From: RGIG3159 sp045640565
GTDB taxonomy: Bacteria > Bacillota > Clostridia > Oscillospirales > Oscillospiraceae
Assembly (NCBI GenBank): GCA_045640565.1
Contig: JAZUFG010000107.1
Span: forward strand, 1-9,855
Reading direction: 5' to 3'
DNA: 9,855 bases
In this document: in pieces, positions 6,528 to 9,855 of the stretch
Numbering within the stretch: the stretch's first letter is position 1
How the letters are laid out: each line of letters opens with the position of its first letter
Translations under genes and position numbers: made by a program
The notes under the pieces: generated by a model
What the model saw: the letters and a program-made list of their open reading frames with translations, nothing else
The model's database searches: none
What the model was told of the DNA's origin: nothing

Positions 6528-7649
6528 TTACTTTGTGACCCAATTTCCTGTGGCTGCACAGGTGAGATAGGCATTGATGAAAGCATCCAGATTTCCGTCC
6601 ATAACGGAATCAATGTTGGAAGTCTCATAACCGGTCCGGGTATCCTTGACCAGGGTATAGGGCATAAAAACATAGTTCCGGATTTGGCTGCCCCATTCGA
6701 TTTTTTGCTGAACACCCTTAATATCGGAAATCTTGTCAAAATGCTCGCGTTCCTTGATTTCCACAAGCTTGGATCGCAGCATGCGCATACAGGTAGCTTT
6801 GTTTTGGAATTGATCACGCTGAGTCTGGCAGGAGACAACGATTCCGGTCGGCTTATGGATCAAACGAACGGCAGAAGAAGTCTTGTTGATATGCTGGCCG
6901 CCTGCACCGGAGGAACGGTAGACCTGCATTTCAATATCCTCAGGCCGAATATCCACTTCCATGTCGTCATCAATTTCCGGAATTACCTCCACAGCAGAGA
7001 AAGAGGTGTGTCTTCTTGCATTGGCATCGAAGGGGGAAACCCGTACAAGGCGGTGTACTCCGGCTTCACTCTTTAGGAAGCCGAAGGCGTTGGGCCCTTC
7101 GATCATGATGTCGGCTGATTTAATACCGGCTTCATCTCCGTCCTGATAGTCCAGAATTTTATAGGTAAACCCTCGGCTTTCAGCCCAATGCGTGTACATT
7201 CGGTATAGCATCTGGCACCAATCCTGTGCTTCTGTTCCGCCGGCACCGGCATGGAAGGATACCAGAGCATTGGAATTGTCGTATTCACCGGTAAGCAGGG
7301 TTTGAAGACGGGCATTCTCCATTCTGGTCTGCAGCTTTTCAAAACCGCTGACAAGCTCTTCCAGCATGGAATCGTCGTCTTCCTCAATGGCCATTTCGCA
7401 AATGGTCATGAGGTCATCCCAAAGAGACTGCATGCTCTTGTAGCTTTCCACGGTGTTTTCAAGGGTGCGTGTCTGGTGGACGATTTTTTGGCTTTTTGCG
7501 GTGTCATCCCAGAATCCTTCGGATTCCTGCATGGAGTGGAGCCGTTCCAGGTCCTCCAAAGCTTTGTCAATATTTAATGAAGCTTTCAGGTCCTCAAGCT
7601 TTGGGGCAAGATCATTCAGTTTTACTTTATAGTCTTCAAATTCAATCAT
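6528..7649 (-). CDS. prfB: Peptide chain release factor 2
   Basis: RF2 recognises UGA and UAA in the ribosomal A site and triggers release of the finished peptide. The 373-residue protein is full length. It has an N-terminal helical domain, the peptide-anticodon motif SPF (205-207, diagnostic of RF2 over RF1) and the catalytic GGQ (250-252, in RSSGAGGQHINKTSSAVR). The start at 7649 has SD TAGGAG at 7659-7664 with a 9-nt spacer. In many bacteria prfB contains an in-frame UGA near codon 26, read by programmed +1 frameshifting as part of CTT TGA C. Here codons 25-26 are TTA AAT (Leu-Asn) at 7572-7577, so the reading frame is continuous and that autoregulation is absent. prfB has its own promoter. 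No terminator lies between it and secG, so read-through into secG is possible. Confidence 0.97.
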   Translation of the reverse strand: MIEFEDYKVKLNDLAPKLEDLKASLNIDKALEDLERLHSMQESEGFWDDTAKSQKIVHQTRTLENTVESYKSMQSLWDDLMTICEMAIEEDDDSMLEELVSGFEKLQTRMENARLQTLLTGEYDNSNALVSFHAGAGGTEAQDWCQMLYRMYTHWAESRGFTYKILDYQDGDEAGIKSADIMIEGPNAFGFLKSEAGVHRLVRVSPFDANARRHTSFSAVEVIPEIDDDMEVDIRPEDIEMQVYRSSGAGGQHINKTSSAVRLIHKPTGIVVSCQTQRDQFQNKATCMRMLRSKLVEIKEREHFDKISDIKGVQQKIEWGSQIRNYVFMPYTLVKDTRTGYETSNIDSVMDGNLDAFINAYLTCAATGNWVTK

Positions 7650-7682
7650 GAAGTTTCGCTCCTAAGTCAATTTCGGCAGTTA

Positions 7683-7711
7683 ACTATAGCAAAGAAAGCT
7701 TATCTTGTAAA
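7683..7711 (-). promoter_or_regulatory. Sigma-A promoter of prfB
   Basis: TTTACA (-35, 7706-7711), a 17-bp spacer and TATAGT (-10, 7683-7688) on the minus strand, with TGC directly before the -10 (extended -10). It lies in the 87-bp gap after the rhomboid-like gene and predicts a start near 7676, giving a short leader of under 30 nt. Confidence 0.75.
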
Positions 7712-7736
7712 GGAAATTTCGCGGAAAGGACAGAAT

Positions 7737-8633
7737 TTACTCAAAATCAATATGGACATGATTGTTGATGTGGTCCATGCAGTAGCAGTGGAAGCCTTTG
7801 CATTTGGAGCAATAGCGGAATTCCAGATTTGGGTTGCTGATATCGGTTCTGCCGCATACGGTACATTTATGCCGGTATCCTGCACCGGCACTTGCCTGCT
7901 GAGAGGCATGGGACTGACTGGCTTGGTAGCTGCGGAAATTCTGCTGCGTTTTGCTTTTGCGATAGCGAAGCGCATCCGGAAGAATATTGGGGATCTCACT
8001 TCCGAGGAATAGAATATAGTTCAAAAGAACGATGATAGGCATCAGGGCATAGCCGTAATAGGCCAGGGGAGCATGGAGCCGTATGCAGGTTAGCAGGTTT
8101 GTAATGACATCATAAAGGGTAATTCCGATATCAAGCCAGGCAAGATACTTTGCTTTTACGGGAATAATATAGAAGAGAAGGAATCGGATATCCGGCGCTA
8201 TCGTGGCAATCGCTAAAAACAGGCTGAGGTTCAGATAATAGGTGCTTGCTTCGCAGCCAATGAAAAGAGAACAGAGATCCATGAGGATGAGACCTGTAAA
8301 GTAGTAGCAATTGAAGCGGAAACTGCCCCAGTACTGTTCCAGATTTCTCCCTATGAAATAGTAGCATAACAGGGAAATCAAAAGAATGATCAGGTTCCAT
8401 CCGTTTACATCTAATAAATAGGTAAACACATAGCTGAAAAGACGCCATATTTGGCCGTGAAGAATAGAATTTCTGTCAAATCGGAGGAAACTGTAAAGAT
8501 TGATATTGCCTCCGAAAACAGAAAATGCCCACACAACCAAATTTCCTACGGCAATATAGAGCATGAGATTCGGAATGCCCTTGTTGCGGTTCTTTAAAAA
8601 GAAACGGTTAAGTTTGGATTTTATTGTGTTCAT
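7737..8633 (-). CDS. Rhomboid-like membrane protein with C-terminal zinc-binding module
   Basis: A 298-residue multi-pass membrane protein. About six hydrophobic segments lie between residues 22 and 212. The region GQIWRLFSYVFTYL (60-73) and the segment GRNLEQYWGSFRFNCYYFTG (95-114) follow the rhomboid pattern of a WRL loop and an E..WGS segment before the next helix. The catalytic GxSG expected at the start of TM4 is missing: the region reads YYLNLSLFLAIAT (132-144). It is therefore probably a non-proteolytic, Derlin-like relative, although Ser137 and His187 leave some doubt. A polar linker rich in Gln, Ser and Ala (226-252) leads to a Cys/His cluster: Cys257, Cys260, Cys275, Cys278, Cys283, Cys285, His288, His292 and His294, likely binding one or two zinc ions. 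The start at 8633 has SD AAAGGAAGG (8640-8648), 6 nt away. Function unknown. Confidence 0.75.
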   Translation of the reverse strand: MNTIKSKLNRFFLKNRNKGIPNLMLYIAVGNLVVWAFSVFGGNINLYSFLRFDRNSILHGQIWRLFSYVFTYLLDVNGWNLIILLISLLCYYFIGRNLEQYWGSFRFNCYYFTGLILMDLCSLFIGCEASTYYLNLSLFLAIATIAPDIRFLLFYIIPVKAKYLAWLDIGITLYDVITNLLTCIRLHAPLAYYGYALMPIIVLLNYILFLGSEIPNILPDALRYRKSKTQQNFRSYQASQSHASQQASAGAGYRHKCTVCGRTDISNPNLEFRYCSKCKGFHCYCMDHINNHVHIDFE

Positions 8634-8662
8634 GATGATCCTTCCTTTGCGGTGTTATCTAC

Positions 8663-8691
8663 ATTTTATATGAAAGCGAAAGAAAAGGCAA
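8663..8691 (-). promoter_or_regulatory. Promoter of the rhomboid-like gene
   Basis: TTGCCT (-35, 8686-8691), a 17-bp spacer and TAAAAT (-10, 8663-8668) on the minus strand, giving a leader of about 24 nt. Transcription diverges from the DUF4364 promoter, whose -35 begins 55 bp away. Confidence 0.6.
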
Positions 8692-8746
8692 CCAAACAAA
8701 TTGTAAATAAATGTAATGAATATCCGGATTATATAAACATTTCCCC

Positions 8747-8775
8747 TTGCAATTGCAGAATCTGCTCCGTATAAT
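8747..8775 (+). promoter_or_regulatory. Sigma-A promoter of the DUF4364 gene, rich in palindromes
   Basis: TTGCAA (-35, 8747-8752), a 17-bp spacer and a perfect TATAAT (-10, 8770-8775), with a start expected near 8782. Three inverted repeats overlap it: TGCAATTGCA (8748-8757, covering the -35), GCAGAATCTGC (8755-8765, in the spacer) and CTCCG/CGGAG flanking the -10 (8765-8769/8778-8782). This arrangement would suit a DNA-binding regulator, but which one is unknown. Confidence 0.8.
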
Positions 8776-8810
8776 ATCGGAGTACATGGGAAGGATTTTG
8801 GTATAATATT

Positions 8811-9350
8811 ATGGAAAATGGATTCATTCGTGACATTTTGGATGTCAAAGTTCTGGTTTTATATGTTCTGAAGCTTGCAGACAGACCTTTGGAGCTTCAG
8901 AGAATATATGAACTTTGTTATGTGGATAACCGCCTGACGTATTTTGATATTTGTGAGGTCCTGCCGCAGCTGGTCGCAAGCGGACACGCGGAGGAACTGC
9001 CGGGAAAGCTTTTCGCTATCACCGAAAAAGGACTGAACAATATTGAGATCACGGCGAATTCTCTGGCATATACCCTGCGCTCCAAAGCGGCCAAAGCTGT
9101 TGCAGAGGATCTGGCGGAGGCAAAAAAAGGAGAGTTTATTTCTGCTTCCCTGCATGAAAACGGTGACTTGATTTCCGCAGCTGTAGAGCTGAAAGATAAT
9201 TTCGGACCTCTTATGAAATTAGAACTTGCCGCACCGGATAAGGCACAGGCAAGAAAACTGTCCGCAGTCCTTCAGAAGAACGCAGCTTACATCTATAAAG
9301 CGATCATGGATGACATCATGCAGGAGCTGGATGAAACCGGGACGGATTAG
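8811..9350 (+). CDS. DUF4364 family protein, predicted winged-helix regulator
   Basis: A 179-residue soluble protein matching the DUF4364 family of Clostridia. Typical features are the opening GFIRDILDVKVLVLYVLKLADRPL (4-27), LTYFDICEVLPQLVASGHAEE (42-62) and the wing-end signature FAITEKG (68-74). Together residues 8-75 read as a winged helix-turn-helix. The C-terminal part (about 90-175) alternates strands and helices and may serve in dimerisation or ligand binding. DNA binding is inferred; targets are unknown. The ATG is placed by the family start, but the best SD, GGGAAGGA (8788-8795), is 15 nt away, which is unusually far; no closer SD or in-frame ATG/GTG start exists. The gene is monocistronic, diverging from the rhomboid-like gene and ending at a strong terminator just before the rRNA promoters. 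Confidence 0.87.
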   Translation: MENGFIRDILDVKVLVLYVLKLADRPLELQRIYELCYVDNRLTYFDICEVLPQLVASGHAEELPGKLFAITEKGLNNIEITANSLAYTLRSKAAKAVAEDLAEAKKGEFISASLHENGDLISAAVELKDNFGPLMKLELAAPDKAQARKLSAVLQKNAAYIYKAIMDDIMQELDETGTD

Positions 9351-9366
9351 CTAAAATATTTATGAT

Positions 9367-9401
9367 TTGCAGGAGCAGAGAGATCTGCTCCTGCAATTTT
9401 T
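9367..9401 (+). terminator. Intrinsic terminator of the DUF4364 gene
   Basis: A perfect 13-bp stem (9367-9379 with 9384-9396, core GCAGGAGCAGA / TCTGCTCCTGC) closed by a GAGA tetraloop of the stable GNRA type, followed by TTTTT at 9397-9401. It begins 16 nt after the stop codon and insulates the rRNA promoters downstream. Confidence 0.95.
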
Positions 9402-9422
9402 ACTGTCTTGTAAAAACAGGTC

Positions 9423-9451
9423 TTGACAAGCCGCTGAACAGGTGGTATTAT
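9423..9451 (+). promoter_or_regulatory. rRNA operon promoter P1
   Basis: Consensus TTGACA (9423-9428), a 17-bp spacer and TATTAT (9446-9451). It is the upstream member of a tandem pair typical of Firmicute rRNA operons. It shares the ten bases TCTTGACAAG with P2, exactly 86 bp apart. Confidence 0.88.
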
Positions 9452-9477
9452 CTGCGGGCACTTGCGTCCAAGCCGGT

Positions 9478-9537
9478 TAAAAAGATCAAAAAAAAGAAAA
9501 AATTCTTCTTGACAAGATCTTTTTTCTGTGATAGAAT
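9478..9537 (+). promoter_or_regulatory. rRNA operon promoter P2 with A-rich UP-like element
   Basis: Consensus TTGACA (9509-9514), a 17-bp spacer and TAGAAT (9532-9537). The 25 bp upstream (9478-9502) are almost entirely adenine, fitting an UP element bound by the RNA polymerase alpha subunit. Transcription would start near 9543-9544, about 187 nt before the mature 16S end. Confidence 0.88.
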
Positions 9538-9541
9538 TCGG

Positions 9542-9591
9542 CTTGCGCTTCGCGAGAGGCGAGTGTACCTTGAAAATTAAACAATGCAAAG
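9542..9591 (+). promoter_or_regulatory. boxB/boxA-like antitermination leader of the rRNA operon
   Basis: Directly at the predicted P2 start, CTTGCG and CGCGAG (9542-9547/9551-9556, one G-U pair) form a short stem. It is followed by TGTACCTTGAAAATTAAAC (9564-9582), which resembles the Gram-positive rrn boxA (UGUUCUUUGAAAAC) bound by NusB-S10. A second boxA-like string, TGTTCTTGA, occurs at 9629-9637. Assignment rests on position and partial consensus. Confidence 0.55.
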
Positions 9592-9624
9592 AAAGATAGC
9601 ACCTTTGGACAATTTTTTAAACGA

Positions 9625-9692
9625 AAGTTGTTCTTGATGTCAAGAACAGCCAACGTAATTTCTTGAGTAATAGCTAAGAGCGAATTATTCAA
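9625..9692 (+). ncRNA. Structured 16S leader RNA (two hairpins)
   Basis: GTTCTTGATGTCAAGAAC (9630-9647) is an 18-nt perfect inverted repeat that as RNA folds into a 7-bp stem with an AUGU loop. GTT/AAC bases just outside (9627-9629/9652-9654) could extend it past a 4-nt bulge. TTGAGTAAT and ATTATTCAA (9663-9671/9684-9692) form a second 9-bp stem with one G-U pair. Such leader structures guide 16S folding and processing. The matching 3' processing stem lies beyond the window. Confidence 0.55.
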
Positions 9693-9730
9693 TAAGGTAG
9701 ATTTTAGAGCTGAAAAGCTTTAAGATACCA

Positions 9731-9855
<125 letters not shown>

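Noticed and set aside
6519..6541. Direct repeat TTGTGACC, two copies 15 bp apart, at the end of prfB.
   Set aside because: One copy encodes the last residues of RF2; two short copies with no hairpin or T run do not support a terminator or regulatory site.
9347..9692. Small open frames on both strands across the rRNA promoter and leader (9362-9580 plus; 9347-9589 and 9486-9692 minus).
   Set aside because: They overlap a terminator, two promoters and structured leader RNA, with Lys/Phe runs coming from the A-rich UP tract.

Overview
The window looks like chromosomal housekeeping DNA from an anaerobic Clostridia-class Firmicute, most likely in the Oscillospiraceae (Clostridium cluster IV). The clearest evidence is the start of a 16S rRNA gene at the right edge. 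Its early helices and the phrase CTAGTGGCGAACGGGTGAG followed by TAACGCGTGAGGAA are typical of that group. Strong Shine-Dalgarno sites, sigma-A promoters with 16-17 bp spacers, a Gram-positive-type rRNA leader, a FakA/YloV homologue and a DUF4364 protein all agree with this. I saw no mobile element, CRISPR array, tRNA or phage gene.

Layout. Positions 1-343 hold no gene I can support. They contain a perfect 13-bp hairpin (154-184) that is probably a terminator. From 344 to 8633 everything is on the minus strand. In transcription order these are a rhomboid-like membrane protein with a C-terminal zinc-binding module, prfB (release factor 2), secG (translocon subunit), recG (fork-remodelling helicase), gpmI (phosphoglycerate mutase), a YloU/Asp23 protein and a YloV/FakA fatty-acid kinase. 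I can read promoters in front of the rhomboid-like gene, prfB, secG and gpmI. An intrinsic terminator separates secG from recG. gpmI, yloU and yloV are tightly spaced (33 and 15 nt gaps) and look like one operon.

At about 8640-8810 the direction switches. A 177-bp divergent intergenic region carries one promoter for each side. DUF4364 (a predicted winged-helix protein) runs on the plus strand and ends at a textbook terminator. It is followed by an rRNA operon control region with two consensus promoters (P1, P2) 86 bp apart, an A-rich UP-like tract, a boxB/boxA-like leader, structured leader RNA and then the 16S gene, cut by the window end.

The genes serve separate core functions: translation termination, secretion, DNA repair, glycolysis, and lipid or envelope homeostasis. 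There is no sign of a novel multigene system. The points most worth a second look are the rhomboid-like/zinc-module protein with no recognisable catalytic serine, a prfB without the usual programmed frameshift, a plant-type phosphoglycerate mutase with an operator-like palindrome at its start site, and the palindrome-rich DUF4364 promoter.
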